64,000 bases of DNA from Leuctra nigra (lineage: Eukaryota > Arthropoda > Insecta > Plecoptera > Leuctridae). The notes below the pieces were generated by a model, which saw only the letters and a list, made by a program, of their open reading frames with translations, was not told where the DNA came from and ran no database searches. Positions 47,216 to 59,749 of the stretch are shown here, piece after piece. Within the stretch, counting starts at the first letter, position 1; every line of letters starts with the position of its first letter. Location: positions 4,526,001-4,590,000 of the forward strand of contig OW203771.1 of NCBI GenBank assembly GCA_934045905.1. Reading direction: 5' to 3'. Both the position numbers and the translations under genes were made by a program.

Positions 47216-50005
47216 ATTGATTTATTAAGTTACAAATTGTATTAATACAGGTGGTAACACTTAATTTTAATTTAATAATAATAATAATACCTATAATAAT
47301 TATTATAATAATAGTGTTGATATTATTAACCAAAAAATATCTTGATAATGTAATTAATCTAATAGTAATTATGATATGGTCATAATTAATAATTTATGTA
47401 CCTAAAATATATTTGTAACTAGTAGGTCATTAATACAAACTAAAAATCTTCTTACTATGACTAACGTATTTCAGGAAAATTCATCCATGCCTCTTCTATA
47501 ATCTATCATTCTGGCCTCAGTTGGTTTATCAATCTCTCTTTAAACTCCCCTACACTCCCTGGCATTGGTTTTATTACACCTTCCTTAAGTTTATTCCATT
47601 CTTCTACTGTTCTCCTCACAAATGAATACTTTCCTATGTTAGTTCTTGATTCTATTATCTTCACCTTCTCTTCATGATCCCTTCTCCCACGGTAATCTGC
47701 TTTCCTGAGTCTTTGCCTGATCTCATCCCACGCACTACTCCCAGAGTAAGCTCTGAACATATTGCAGAGTCTCATCTCTCTTCTCCTTTCCTGCAACGAT
47801 TTCCATCCGAGTCCATTAATTATCTCAGTCACACTCTCTGGCACTCTCTTCAGTCTTATATTTATCCCTGCCCTTTTATTTTCCAGTATGATCCATTTTC
47901 TTCTCCTTAGTTTCCCGGTTACCCTCCTTGCTGCCCATCTTTGAATACTTTCTACGTTCTTGATCTGTCCCACCTTGTGGGGATCCCACACCGCTCCTGC
48001 ATATTCCGCTACCGGTCTCACGAGTGACAAGTAAGCCTTTTCCTTCACTTCTTGCGCTGCCCCATCTAAACTTCTCATAACAAAATTTAAATTTTTTGTA
48101 GCCTTTGTGGTCACTGCTTCCACCTGATCCTTCCACTTTAATCTCCTGTCCAACACTACGCCTAGGTATTTGTATTTCTCTCCCGATTCAAGAATATTTC
48201 CTCCCATGTCGTAATTTGGTACTTCCACAATGTTTCTGTTTGTGAAGCTAACTATCTGACATTTCTTGACATTGAATTTCATGTCATTTTTTCTGGCCCA
48301 TTCCCACACAGCATTCAGATCATTCTGTAATGAGACCTCATCGGTTTTACATTCCACCTGCCTATAAACAACCGCATCATCAGCAAACAATCTAAATTTA
48401 TTTTCTAGTGAATTTCCTATGTCGTTAATATATATAATAAATAAAAGTGGTCCCAAAACACTACCTTGTGGCACCCCTGACGTTACTTCTATTTCACTCG
48501 AGTATTCATTTCCCACTCTTACTTTCTGTTTTCTATTCGTGAGAAAATCTCTAACCCAATGTACTACTTTCCTATCTACACCTATGCCCTCTAGCTTCTT
48601 TATTAGCTTCCCATGTGGAACCTTATCGAACGCCTTTTCGAAGTCGAGAAAGACCGCATCCACTCTCTTTCCGTTATCCACTACATCCACTAGGTCTTGA
48701 GTCAGCCCTGCGAGTTGCGACTCACAGGAGAAGCCCGCTCTGAAACCGTGTTGCTCATGCACTAGCCATCTTTTCCTTTCCATCACTTTCCTAATATATT
48801 TTCCCATAAGCCCTTCCATCAACTTACATCCGCAGTTAGTTAAACTAACGGGCCTATAGTTGCTCACTCTACATCTTTCCCCATTTTTGTAAATCGGTAC
48901 AACAGTGGCCTCCTTCCATTGTTTTGGCAGTTTGCCACTCTCCAATGAAGATGAAAAAATGTACTGTAAATATTGCTGAACTGCTCCTATTGCTAGTTTT
49001 AGTATCTCGCTAGTAATACCATCGGGTCCTGGTGCTTTTCCCGCCTTCATTCCCTGGACAGCCTTTCTTACGTCACTCCTTGATATTTTCATTTCCTCTC
49101 CTTCCTCTAGCTCTATTATTTCACTAATGTCTTCCTTTGCCTGAAACACTTCTGCATAAAACCTATTTAGTTCGTTTGCTTTCTCCTTATCAGTCGTCAC
49201 CAATCTATTATCTATTTCTAATGTGGGTAGGTTTCTGGTGCTTCCCATCTGCCCTCTAATGTGCGCATATAGTTTTCTCCAACTTCCCCTCTTATCCTGT
49301 TCATTGAACATACCCATCATATACTTATCTAGTGCCCTCTTTTTAGCTTCGTTTAATTGACTCTGCAGCTCCTTCCGAGCCATTTTCCAGTCTTCAGTTA
49401 CCCCTTTTTTTCTATTTGCTAATCTAGCTCTCCTCTTTAGTCTTCTAACCTCCTTATCATAGTATGGCGGGTCACTATTATTTTTAAATGTTTTCTCTGG
49501 GACATACCTTTTCCTACCTTCTTCTAGTAATGTAACAAAACTGTTCCACATATCATCTATCCCTATGTTGTCTGTTTTCCACTTGTCAAAGTTTTCCCAT
49601 AAGAACATCTCCAATCCCGCTCGGTCTGCCGTTTTGTAACACCATATCTTCTTGCCAGCCTCAGTTGTCGCTATTTCACTACCTATACTAGTTTCTAGGA
49701 TAGGGATGAGATGATCACTAATTCCCTCAACAACTTCACTTCTGATCCAGATCTCTGGTGGTTTGACTAGGAATACGTCCAGTAGATTGGCTCTATCGCT
49801 ATTAGTATTACACATCCTAGTACCTGTTAAAACTGTTTGTACAAATCCCAGGTTAATTAGCTTATGCACCCATCCTTGTTTAGTAAAGCACCCTTCATGA
49901 TCACCCTCCTCCCATCGGACATGTGGTAAGTTCAAATCACCTCCTATCACTACATTTCCAGGCCACTCTTCCGCCTTCTCACACAATCGCTCCAGCTCTT
50001 CAGTT
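47216..50005 (-). mobile_element. LINE D (5'-truncated) inserted in a SINE
   Basis: Minus-strand non-LTR element. The left neighbour ends inside the SINE sequence CTGACTGGGG; the right neighbour resumes with TTCGTGG...AATGCTGG...TAGGCCACGACCGCC of the same SINE. The 3' end has a TGATTGATTTATT-like tail similar to LINE A. Exact borders are uncertain by about 10 bp. Confidence 0.78.
47506..49986 (-). pseudogene. LINE D endonuclease-reverse transcriptase, N-terminally truncated
   Basis: About 820 codons without a stop. The frame starts inside the APE endonuclease (VIGGDLNLPHVRWEEG, NLLDVFLVKPPE, GISDHLIPI). The reverse transcriptase follows: KAPGPDGITSEILK, NYRPVSLTN, VFLDFEKAFDKVPH, GVPQGSVLGPLLF and RLFADDAVVYR. 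The first endonuclease blocks are missing and the upstream open frame runs into SINE sequence, so the copy is dead by truncation. Probably CR1/Jockey superfamily. Confidence 0.88.
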
Positions 50006-50165
50006 CCTTCGTGGCTTCCCTCAGTCCCAGAGGCTAATGCTGGAAATGATCTCTATTAGATAGGCCACGACCGCCTCCTTCCCACCGACCATCTCTATCT
50101 ATTTGTCATCGTCATTATCATTAGCCTAGTAGCAGAACAGTGCGACGTTAACTCTTTGAAACATA
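50006..50165 (+). mobile_element. SINE, 3' part (split by LINE D)
   Basis: Shows TTCGTGGCTTCCCTCAGTC, AATGCTGG, TAGGCCACGACCGCCTCCTT and GCAGAACAGTGCGACGTTAA, in the same order as in the complete SINE at 51145-51428. Confidence 0.75.
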
Positions 50166-50641
50166 CATTTAAAAAAAAATCGAAGTGGTATTAAATTTAT
50201 ACCACTGTGCTGCAAAGGTCGGGAAAGTGGTTTTTAATGTGGTATATTTTTAATACCACCATGCTTCAAAGAACATCTACAAAAATAAAGTAATGCCATT
50301 CGATTTGGAATGAGGTTCAATAAGAATAGAAATGAATAGTTCCTCCAGAACCCGCATGCTGACCAATTGCTGACGGGTCTGAAATCCTATTTGATGTCAT
50401 CAAATCGTTTTTAAAATTGTATGCGAAGTTGGGCTTCATACAGGATTGGTCCAACTTCCTTAATCTACCAATAGACACCTACATATCGATGAATACGAAT
50501 TATATAAAAATGATCACTTTCCCATGGTCTAAAAATCAGTTGAAATATCCGTGGCTTCTCTAATCAGATGATTCTCTTTTTCTTCACAAGTCAATAGCGA
50601 CGTGACAGCCTGTGACGTCACTACAAGTGTTCTCTTTCAAG
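50166..50641. other. 5' flank of the adhesion GPCR gene
   Basis: AT-rich with no assignable promoter element. The start codon lies in a favourable AAGATGG context. Confidence 0.4.
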
Positions 50642-50674
50642 ATGGCCGCGACAAGCTGCCTTCGTACGATTCAG
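50642..50674 (+). CDS. Adhesion GPCR exon 1 (start of signal peptide)
   Basis: ATGGCCGCGACA... encodes MAATSCLRTIQ and ends CAG|GTAATT in phase 0. Exon 2 continues directly with GLALVCYLLTSVAPAAAQQ, together a standard signal peptide. It is short and rests on this fit. Confidence 0.65.
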
Positions 50675-53600
50675 GTAATTACACCTTAAAACACTCACTT
50701 TTAATATTCCAGACAAGTCTCAACTAAAATAATATAAAATATTAACATGAAATCATTTTAAAAATATACCAAAATATTCATTTGAAAAACATAAAATACT
50801 TGGCGCATCGTGTACAAAATAATTACTGTGGCCCATTATTTGCTATCAATATCACTGTCACAATCTACCACAACGAAGAGACTAAGTAAACTGCTTAATT
50901 ATGCATGTTGTTGGGTTTTCACTGTTTAGAATTGAAATAACAAGCTCAAAAATAGTAAACGTTTGCTTTTTCATTATCATGTCGGGAAAAGGATTTACAG
51001 ATTTAAATTACAATCATAAACCAATTGTGCCTGTTTGCCAGACTCGACGCATCATGTCTCTTCAATCCTCCTTCCTCTCCAGCATCTGTCTCCACTTCTC
51101 ACGAACTTCCCAACACTCTCCCTCTCGACTTAATAAGTCAGCTTACGGAACAGGTTGGTTGAGTGGTTAACGCTCTGAACTTGTATTCCGGAGGCCCGGG
51201 CTCGATTCCCGCGGCCGTCCTTCCTGACTGGGGTTTATTCGTGGTTTTCCCCCAGTCGACAGGCAAATGCTGGGAAGGTACCCTACTAATAGGCCACGAC
51301 CGCCTCCTTCCCACCTTCCATCCTTAGCTACTCTTCACCATCATCTCCCAATCATCATCATAATCATTCATCCGTCGCCATTAGCCTCGCTGCAGAACAG
51401 TGCGATGTTAAGCCCCAGACAAAAAAAATCAGCTTCATAATTCTACCTGTTCTAATTACATACCTACTGATGTTGCTTGCATGTTCTCAATGTGCAGGGT
51501 TTGGCGCTGGTCTGCTACTTGCTGACATCTGTTGCTCCAGCGGCAGCGCAACAAGTGAGCCAGTGTGTGCGATATTACAACATCCAATACCCATCTTATG
51601 TGGGAGTTGAAGCACAATCTACGACGTGGGAACAAGCCGATCAAAGGTGTAAAAGTGATTTTGTTGGGGGTGCACTGATACAGCAGAACTATATGATTTC
51701 AATCCCCAACCTGCCGTCTTGTTCTGGAAATCAAGAGAAATTATATCCATTGCGATTAATGAGAATTGGTTCATCCTTTTATTGGTTGTTCAGAGGTGGA
51801 AATGAGGTATGATCAACCATATGCAAATATTATAAGTATTATGCAATTCATCAAGTATATTATCAATATTCTATTGCTATTCTCATATGAGGAGTATTGA
51901 TGCAAAAATGTCGTATTCGAAAAATTATTTTTGAGTTTAATGCGTTTTTTCTAGTTTTTATTTCTCCAATTTCTAAATACAATTTAAAGTGCACGATGTA
52001 TCCCCCTTATGATCCATATTTTCGATCTTATTACGAAGTCAGGATTGATACAAATTCATTTTATAGATACATAATTAATCTCCATAATCCCACTGAAAAC
52101 GTGAAATTAGAAATTAGATGAATAATTGACCATGCGAAGTGAGGGATGTGCGAAGTGAAACACATACTTATCCAGTTCAACCATACAGCTATCTTCCTGC
52201 AGATAAGTCCAGAAACAAAACTATTTACATTTTCAGCCTCTGAACTCAACTGAACTAAATGCCATGGAACCAGGAACATTACCAACAACTGCGGAGTACG
52301 GCGCCTTCAACATAACTACAAGGCAGTGGACACTTGTTGACAAAGATTACTTGTTCGACTGCTTCATTTGTGATGGCTTGAGCAGCAAAGATCTTCACGC
52401 AGTCATATTTGACGATTCCACTACGAACGGGATGGACTACAGGTGGCGCTACGATGTTACTGTTGCGGCTGTCAACGGCACTAGCAACGAAACCGCTATC
52501 CAGGACTTGGCTGATGTATTGGATGTGAGTTTGGAGAATATAGAGAGAGTGGACTATATACCTGGTTCTTTGAGTGAAACCAACATCCCAGTGTTATTGC
52601 CAGCACGATCTCAAGGAAAACAGTCATTTGACAGCCAAGATGGAAGTTTCTTCTCAGGAGAAAGAGTTATGAAGAGAGAAGAGTTGAACAGCTTCGCATC
52701 AACTGACCCCGAAGAGTTCACTTCAAGCGAGTATCGTCGAATCTCTCAGCGATCATTTGACATTTCATTCCGAGTGACTCTTCCAGACAATCACAAGGAA
52801 TTGCCACAACTGGAAGAAATTCCGACTACAGAGAACATAGAAGTGGTGTTCATTGATAATGTAGGAGTTTGCCCGGAACAAGTTCATGAGATTTACTTGC
52901 TTCCAGTTACCAGACCAGGTAAGCAGCATGATTGTCTATTACGGACTACACAACAAACTATACCAAGCAATTGAATAAAAATAACGTGCCCTATCCCAGT
53001 TGTCAGACCCAGAGTATTTTCAACAAATCAATATCGTATCAATATCAATATCGGCATAAGGTCTAGAGTTATGAGATCAACGTTTATCTACAGTTATCTG
53101 AAAAAATGGAAAATCTCACAGTGAAGTGGAATATCTCCGGGAATTTGGAACAGTGGCCCACCCGACCAAATATACCGAATGCCAAAAATATCATACCTAA
53201 AACGGTATCATTCTTAATCTGATTCAGATGGTACCGGAATTGACATCATATTGCGATAATCAACTCTTCTCAATATGATTTATTCAGAGGACTTGTATAA
53301 CATTTTCAAATAAATTTTGTATATTGCTGCGTTTACAGTCGCTATTTTAAAAACCGGGATTGAAGCGTCTGAGCCTCTGAACCGATTTTCGCCCGGTCTT
53401 AATTCAGTCTTTTGTACCTTTCTAACTGCAATATAATGTTTTCATTACAGCTCATGTATCGATTCGCCGTTTTTACTACGACCCAAACACTCTCGAAGTT
53501 GAAGAATGTGTCTTGGTGGATTATTATGATTCAAACCCGAATCATCGCGTAGCCCGATGGTATTGGACTTCAAGTTGGACTGAAGTGTGGGGCCCATGTG

Positions 53601-55285
53601 ACGTCATAACCGCTGAAACCGATGAAGAGACTCTGGACAACATCGCAGACTTCCTCGACGGACTCACTGAAACGCCGGTCTTGAGTCAACAACTGGACTT
53701 CATTGCTGATGTAATCAACCAGGTGTTAACACTTGATGAGGACGATTTAGCTCGAAATGTTAGTAAAACTCAGAAAATCCATGAAGACCTTGACTTTATA
53801 TTGAGGAACATGATTTTGGAAGAAGGAAACGAGGCTGTACAAGCGATAAGGAAGGACGTTGTTTTGGTTGTTACTGATGTAGTGTCAAATAATACGGTAG
53901 TTGGTATCTCGGTATCTAATGATTCGGATGACGGACAACTCCCAAGTGTAACGATAATCAAGGAGGAAGATGAGGACACTCTACCATTTGATTTAGAAGT
54001 AGCTACAGTTTTACCAGCTTCCCTTGTCAAACTAAATTCAAGGTTAGCATTCAGTTCATTCGCAAACTCTGCCACATTTGTTCCGAAACTTTCCAACAGG
54101 CAAGTGAACAGTTTTGTTCTGAGTATCATTTTGTCCAATTTATACGGAACAACAAACTTCCCAAGTGAGAGCTCCGTAGATATAGTATTTAGACCCACGA
54201 CCGAGTCCAAGTACAAGCAGTGTGCATTTTGGGATTTCCACGCGAGTGTTTGGTCTACGGAAGGATGTGTTTTGTTGAGCGCAAACAATACCACTAGGGA
54301 CACATGTCGTTGTACACATCTGACAAACTTCGCAGAGATTGTAACTGGTGAAAAGGGCCGATCTGATAAAGCCCTTGACATCATATCCCTAGTGGGATGC
54401 ATTCTCTCCCTCATCGCCCTATCACTGATCGCGTTGACCGCCATTTGCTTCCGACAGTGGCGCCGTGAACTCAGCAACAAGATCCTGCTCCACATGTCGG
54501 CAGCCGTGGCTCTCAACCTCGTCGCCTTCATCCTGGTAGCAACTGTACTTGCTAAGAAGAACGGTGGAGTCTGCATCTTCCTTGGAGCGCTTCTTCACTA
54601 CTCTGTCCTTGCATATATGTTCTGGATGCTGGTCATGTCTGGTCTGCAAATGCTTCGTCTCCTGACAGTAATTGGTGCCAAGGGAATACCAAATATACTT
54701 CTGAAGGCATCTATTTTTGCCTGGGGCATTCCTTTTGTTCCCATAATCACTCTCCTTTCCATTGACCCAGCTCTATATGCACAAACTGATGATCGAAACT
54801 TCTGCTATCCAGATGGTTTGGCCTTCATTCTGACTGTCCTCGTTCCCATCTCCTTGATCATGATTACGAACGCCATTGTGTTCTTCATCATCCTCGTCCG
54901 CCTCAACTCCTGGTGTTGTTGGTCGGACGACGTTCAGATGCAGAGACACGGCCTTGAGGATCGGACGATATCACTGCGCAGACTCCGTACCCTTGTCTTC
55001 TTGTTCCTGCTGTTCGGCTTGACGTGGGTGTTTGGTTTGTTCGCTGCAGACAGCGTCTTCGCCTACTTGTTCTGCATCACGGCGACGATGCAGGGAGTGT
55101 TTCTCTTTGTCTTTCTTGTGCTGATGGAGAGAACGGCACGAGGGTACTGGAGGGAAGCCATTGCGCAGACTCGACCTTCTGTAGAACAACCCACTCTCGG
55201 TTCAAAGACTCTAGAAACGTCTGCTAGAACTTTGTCTGGAAACAATTTGTCCGTCGACCTCAATCTGAAAGAATCATTTGATTGA
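50642..55285 (+). CDS. Adhesion G-protein-coupled receptor (whole gene, four exons)
   Basis: Exons 50642-50674, 51498-51806, 52237-52918 and 53451-55285 join in phases 0, 0 and 1 to give 952 aa. The order is a signal peptide spanning exons 1 and 2, a C-type-lectin-like domain (TWEQADQRC...FYWLF...RQWTLVDKDYLFDCFICDG), a stalk/GAIN-like region, a GPS motif (CAFWDF...GC...CRCTHLTNFAEI, about residues 596-638) and a family-B seven-helix domain (about 646-904). The HLT tripeptide for autocleavage is present. It sits in the plasma membrane and probably senses adhesion or carbohydrate cues; the ligand is unknown. It differs from the Methuselah-like gene in having a GPS. Confidence 0.86.
50675..51144 (+). 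other. Adhesion GPCR intron 1, 5' part
   Basis: AT-rich. It contains a fragment (50797-50816) of the palindromic family at 43355-43755. No exon. Confidence 0.45.
51145..51428 (+). mobile_element. Complete tRNA-derived SINE in adhesion GPCR intron 1
   Basis: The head has GGTTGGTTGAGTGGTTAACG (A-box-like) and GGGCTCGATTCCCGCG (B-box-like), then CTGACTGGGG. The body has TAGGCCACGACCGCCTCC and the tail GCAGAACAGTGCGATGTTAA then AAGCCCC plus an A run. It is flanked by TCAGCTT (51138-51144 and 51429-51435), the likely target duplication. Confidence 0.85.
51498..51806 (+). CDS. Adhesion GPCR exon 2 (signal peptide end, lectin-like domain start)
   Basis: The acceptor is ATGTGCAG|GGT and the donor GAG|GTATGA, phase 0, 103 codons. 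It encodes the hydrophobic LALVCYLLTSVAPAAA, then a Cys-containing region with TTWEQADQRCKSDFVGGAL and FYWLFRGGNE, as in C-type lectin folds. Confidence 0.82.
51807..52236 (+). other. Adhesion GPCR intron 2
   Basis: AT-rich; the frame at 51897-52121 is not bounded by matching splice sites and is not called. Confidence 0.45.
52237..52918 (+). CDS. Adhesion GPCR exon 3 (lectin-like end, stalk)
   Basis: The acceptor is TTTTCAG|CCT and the donor CCAG|GTAAGC, phase 1 out. It completes the lectin-like domain (FNITTRQWTLVDKDYLFDCF, ICDG) and continues into a Ser/Glu-rich stalk with a possible furin-like RSQGKQ and MKREE stretch. Confidence 0.82.
52919..53450 (+). other. Adhesion GPCR intron 3
   Basis: AT-rich, no exon or element recognised. 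Confidence 0.45.
53451..55285 (+). CDS. Adhesion GPCR exon 4 (GAIN-like, GPS, 7TM, tail)
   Basis: The acceptor is TTCATTACAG|CT, the two bases completing an Ala codon. It encodes a GAIN-like region and the GPS. The seven helices include ISLVGCILSLIALSLIALTA (TM1), HYSVLAYMFWMLVMSGLQML (TM3) and FLFLLFGLTWVFGLFAA (TM6). A short cytoplasmic tail ends LNLKESFD. The stop TGA is at 55283-55285. The 7TM part is encoded without introns. Confidence 0.92.
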
Positions 55286-55743
55286 AATTGATACATATTA
55301 TGTTATTTTATTGTGGATGGATGTTTGTTTGATTCATTAGACGCTTTTCGATTGTGCATAAATGTGTCCATATCATTAGTTTATAAAGTAGTCTATAAAG
55401 TATTTTATGAGTTAAGTATCACCAGACTAAATGTAAAGGATAAGCCTTTTACACTTTATTTTTTTGTCCTTTTATACATCATCTTTGCCTCACAAACATT
55501 ATCATTTATCAAAGGAATTCAAACCAACTTATTATTTCAATAGATTTCAGAGTAGCTTCAATATCATCATTGTAATTATTTAGTGACAACTAGTCAAATC
55601 ACAACTAATTTATTAAGTATTCAAATCTACCGCCTCATTCAAGTAACTGTGAATTTACAGTTAATCACAGAACCAAGAGTATATAAGAAGAGAAGCTGCT
55701 CTCTCCAAGCAAAGAGAGAATCAAGCAAGAAACAAAGCTGCAA
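55286..55743. other. 3' flank of the adhesion GPCR gene
   Basis: AT-rich; no canonical AATAAA is evident in the first 400 bp on this strand. No gene. Confidence 0.4.
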
Positions 55744-56109
55744 CTTTATAAAACGATTTTGCTACCTACCCTCTCATACGCAGCCCCCATCTGGGCTGGA
55801 TGCGCCTCACAACACAGCATACACGACATACAAGTTCATCAAAATAAAATAATTCGAATTGTGTTGGACGAAACAATCTTCACCCGAATCGCAGACCTTC
55901 ACGACCTGGCACACATGGAACCAATATCAGACCATTTTGCACGACTTGCCCAGCAGTTCTACGCGTCTCTGGAAAATGCACAGAATCCGAAGATCCGAGT
56001 ATTAGCAACACTCTCATCCACCAGCCAAGACAGAGTCCAAAGACCATCCGCGACACTGACCATGCGACCTTCAGTTACCAGAAAGCGAAAGCATTCTGGT
56101 GAAAGTTAA
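55744..56109 (+). pseudogene. LINE reverse transcriptase C-terminal remnant
   Basis: The plus-strand frame carries LLPTLSYAAPIWAGCAS and QNKIIRIVLDETIF...IADLHDL, matching the post-RT domain of Jockey-like elements (compare ITYACPIWSGC...QNKAFRLALGLP in LINE C). It stops after about 120 codons and nothing upstream is intact. Confidence 0.7.
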
Positions 56110-58145
56110 AGTGTTCAGTGATATGTAAGATTTGTACGCGATCCACTGGGGATCGCCCACCTGGAAAACTTTCCTGGACTAACTACCTGGCAATTGATAT
56201 AGCCGATAAGGCAACAACAATTAAGCGAGCCGCCAGACGGCAAATTCAACACACGAGGCAAAGAGAGAAGTAGTTAGCTATCTAGTCTGGTTGCAACAAA
56301 CTTGGAACCCTTGATGCTTTATGTCATGATCGCTCTTTTAGAGTTTTTACTCTGACCATGGGGTTTAGCATTTCTGTGTCCTGTGGTCTTTTATCTTTCA
56401 CTTTCAATTGTCAATATTATTCACGACGCTTCAATGTGTTATTCACTCGCTATTCTCAATCATGTTATATTTCCACGTTATAATTAATAAACATCACATT
56501 CTTTGTTCGCTCTCATCACAAATGATCTTCATTCATTCATCGTAAACCACCCTCGCTACCTTTCCCAATGACTTGACCAGATAACATTTAGATTATCTCC
56601 CACACCTCCAACAATTCTTCCTTTTTATTATCAATATCACATAAAAACCCATATCGTCTTCCACGGTATGGTTGGCGGCGCACTACCCTAATTTCCACCC
56701 CCGTTTGCGCCGCTACATAAACACTATAGGTAAGTATAAAATACTCATTTATTGTCCTGTAGTTTGCAACTGCCGCCCAATAATGAGATTTCAATTTTAT
56801 GTCTTTTGAGAATGAATAAAACTTTAACATGGGACAGAGGCGCCGACTTTTGTAAATGACTGTGGGTGCCCAAGATATCTATTGTTGGGGATATAATGGG
56901 GGGTCTGGGGGGGAGGGCCCCCCAGTCGGACGCGGGTCCGGGCTGCATAGGCCCAGGAAAATTTTGAATTTCACAAATGAATTTGAGCTATTTCTGTACA
57001 TTTTGGACAACAATTTGTGGCATTTTGATTAATTGTTTCATCACAATCACTGCTGTAAATTTAGCACATCACATATTTTTTTTGAATAGGTTTCATTTTA
57101 AATGGTGGATGAGGAGACAGTACATTTGTATGACCAACCCAACCATGATACATTTCGTTTCAATGTGAGTTATTACAGTCCCGGTGGGTTCTGAGTAGAC
57201 AGTTAACTTTTACAGCATTTAAATTTACTACTTTTAATTTCTCTTGATGAATCTATATTTTAAATTTAAATATTTTAAATTTTAAATATAATGGGCGTCC
57301 GCAGGATTTCTGCCAGGAGGAAGCAAGGTAAGGAAATAAATCCAAGGGCTTAGGGGGAGGGGGGGGGGATGCTCCTACCTTGCCCCGCAGGGATTTTTTT
57401 TTTCTTTTTGACACTTAAAAATGAGATTTTTTGACAGTATACGAAAATCAAACAACGAAAAAATATTTTTTCCGGGTGATTTGGTGTGGGTGCTCCGCAC
57501 TCACACAAAATCATCCTGTGGGTGCTTTCGCCCCCGGGCACCCACGGAGTCGGCGCCAATATTGGGAGTTATAGGAAAATCATTTTGAATTTGCTTAATA
57601 ACTTTTAAAATAGCACACATTGGTATTGTTTTCATTTTTTTCCTGATAGTATGTCCGCATGTCTACCAGAGAAAAAGTTTTTTGTTAAAATCTAGCGGTA
57701 CCAAAAAATTAGAACTTAATTTTAGCTTAAAAATGACACGATTTTACTTGGCTGCCATAAGATAACATGGGGGAGAAAACTCAAATTATTTCAGAGATAC
57801 GAGAAGTGTTTAATTTTTTCAGGGATTGTGTGTGGCATGATTATCAATAAGTAGGCAAACAATTATGAAAATCTGAGACTATGCCTCGAGTGATCGCGCC
57901 ACCTTAAGTTTATCTGGCACTATAGTTTCATAGTTTTATTTCCTTTTCACACTATAATAATAAATATTACATAAATTGACCCCGGAGGGATTCAATAATG
58001 AGGCCCTATGTTAGGGTATTTGGAAAGAGCCCAATGTATTAAAAAATAATAAATATAATAAAATATTAATAAAAAATATTAATAAAATAATATTAAATAA
58101 ATAATAATAATAATAATAATTTGTATTAATGTTGTTTTGTATTTT
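56110..58145. other. Intergenic; possible DNA-transposon remnant
   Basis: GGCGCCGACTTTT...GTGGGTGCCC (about 56841) and GGGCACCCACGGAGTCGGCGCC (about 57536-57557) form imperfect inverted ends around ~720 bp containing G-rich blocks. The segment 57975-58020 resembles the 3' untranslated region of LINE A. No host gene. Confidence 0.45.
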
Positions 58146-58215
58146 GGTATTTTGGCGAGTCGAGCTTTCCGAGCGAGTCGAGCGTTCCGAGCGAGTCGAG
58201 CGTTCCGAGCGAGCA
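58146..58215. repeat. 18-bp tandem repeat
   Basis: About 3.5 units of GAGTCGAGCGTTCCGAGC. The GAGCGAG words recall the head of repeat family R1. Confidence 0.85.
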
Positions 58216-58967
58216 TTCGATACTTACCACTGCTTCGTCGTCAAGCGATACACAGAGATTTCAACACGTGACCGAGCTCGACCAATCAGCTTCCACCTGT
58301 GTCGAAACAACACGGCCATCGGAAACGTTCAGCTGACCTCAACTTTTCTACCTTCTCTCTCTGAACTTCTCTCATAGTTCATATTTCTACCACTAAACAC
58401 TATCGGTATGACAAATCATTGTAGCCCGATTCTATATTAAATTTTTCAAATTTTTCATAATGATGGGCCTATCAAAAAAATGCAATATGTTTATCACTGA
58501 ATAGCCCTTTTACTAAGTAAACTTTGAACTGATGCAGTTTATTTAAAGTTCTAATTCTTCTACAGGGATAAAAATAAAATTGCAGACGACTTAAAATTTG
58601 GAAATAATTTTGAAACAATTTGTGAAGTTGAACTTTTGCTTTCATGTCAAAATCTAACAGGACTATAGATTTTATTCTTTAAAGTGCATTTTGAAGAGAT
58701 GGCCAAATACTTATTACAAGTCGGTGAAATACTGGAAATGGCTGATAGCAAAAGGATCGAAATGAAGGAGACTGCTCATAAATAATTTAATTGAGGACCA
58801 AATAAAAATATACTACCTACTTCAACATTACAAAATGACAAAACATTGACTGAATAGACAGAATAATATTGAAATATGCTAATAAATAGCAAATAAATAA
58901 ATATTTTTATGCACTTCGTAACAATGTAATATAATAGCAATACTACAATCAGCACATTCAATCCCAC
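58216..58967. other. Intergenic, AT-rich
   Basis: No gene or element recognised. Confidence 0.45.
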
Positions 58968-59110
58968 GCATTTATTTATTTATTTATTTATTAGCAGGTT
59001 ACACACAAATTACAATTTGTCAGTGGATGGTAACATTGTTGGTAGGTAATATATACATCAATAAATAGGTATGAGTCAGTATCAGTACATAAGTTCAGGA
59101 CAGGAATTTT
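58968..59110 (-). repeat. Probable LINE 3' end fragment
   Basis: A (TTTA)n run followed by a short unique stretch on the plus strand is the reverse of a LINE 3' untranslated end with an (AAAT)n tail. No coding part remains. A similar tail lies at about 60159-60195. Confidence 0.45.
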
Positions 59111-59605
59111 ATAAGTATTAACTCCAAGTAAAAACCTAAAACACATTAAAATAGCATTGAACAGGATTAAACTTATAAATAAGAATTTTTAAATCGGCTT
59201 CTTTCATTTAACATGGTGTTTTTGGTATTAAATCAAAAGATAATACGTATTAGCAGATAATATCTTTCGTGAATCCAGCTCCAGGAGCCGAGCATCTTTT
59301 TAGTATCCCTTTTGAATACATAATAATAGAAAATGACAACAATTTCTTTAAAATCTAATAAAACCACTCGAATTATAATAGGGAAGTGAAACACTGAAAA
59401 TAAAATATTTCGGTAATTTTCCGAATTTTCAAAAAAAATGATCTCGTGAAATTACATGTTTTGAGTTTAACAAACTTAAAATATCCCACATAAAACTAAT
59501 GTTTGGGAATAAAACATTTAACTTTTAACAGACATTTTGCGTCTGCTTTACTGACAAACTATTACAAGTGGAAATAAAAACACAAGTCACCAACAGCTGC
59601 AGGGG

Positions 59606-59745
59606 GCCAATTCTTGAGATTCACGTTTTGAAATTGTGTGAAAGTAAAAAAGTAGAAGGCTAAGCAATAGTTGTCAACTGTTTCAAGTTTTATTCAATGC
59701 TAACGTTAAACGGTTTCAAAACGTTAATCTCGGGAATTGGCCATC
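59606..59745. mobile_element. MITE with GGCCAATTC ends
   Basis: The left end GGCCAATTCTTGAGATTCAC and right end TAATCTCGGGAATTGGCC are inverted, with TTTTGAAA / TTTCAAAA inside. 140 bp, no coding frame. Confidence 0.7.
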
Positions 59746-59749
59746 AGGA

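Noticed and set aside
56841..57557. hAT-like element with GGCGCCGACT ends
   Set aside because: The right end lacks the matching CAGAG complement and no 8-bp duplication is visible; kept only as a possible remnant.
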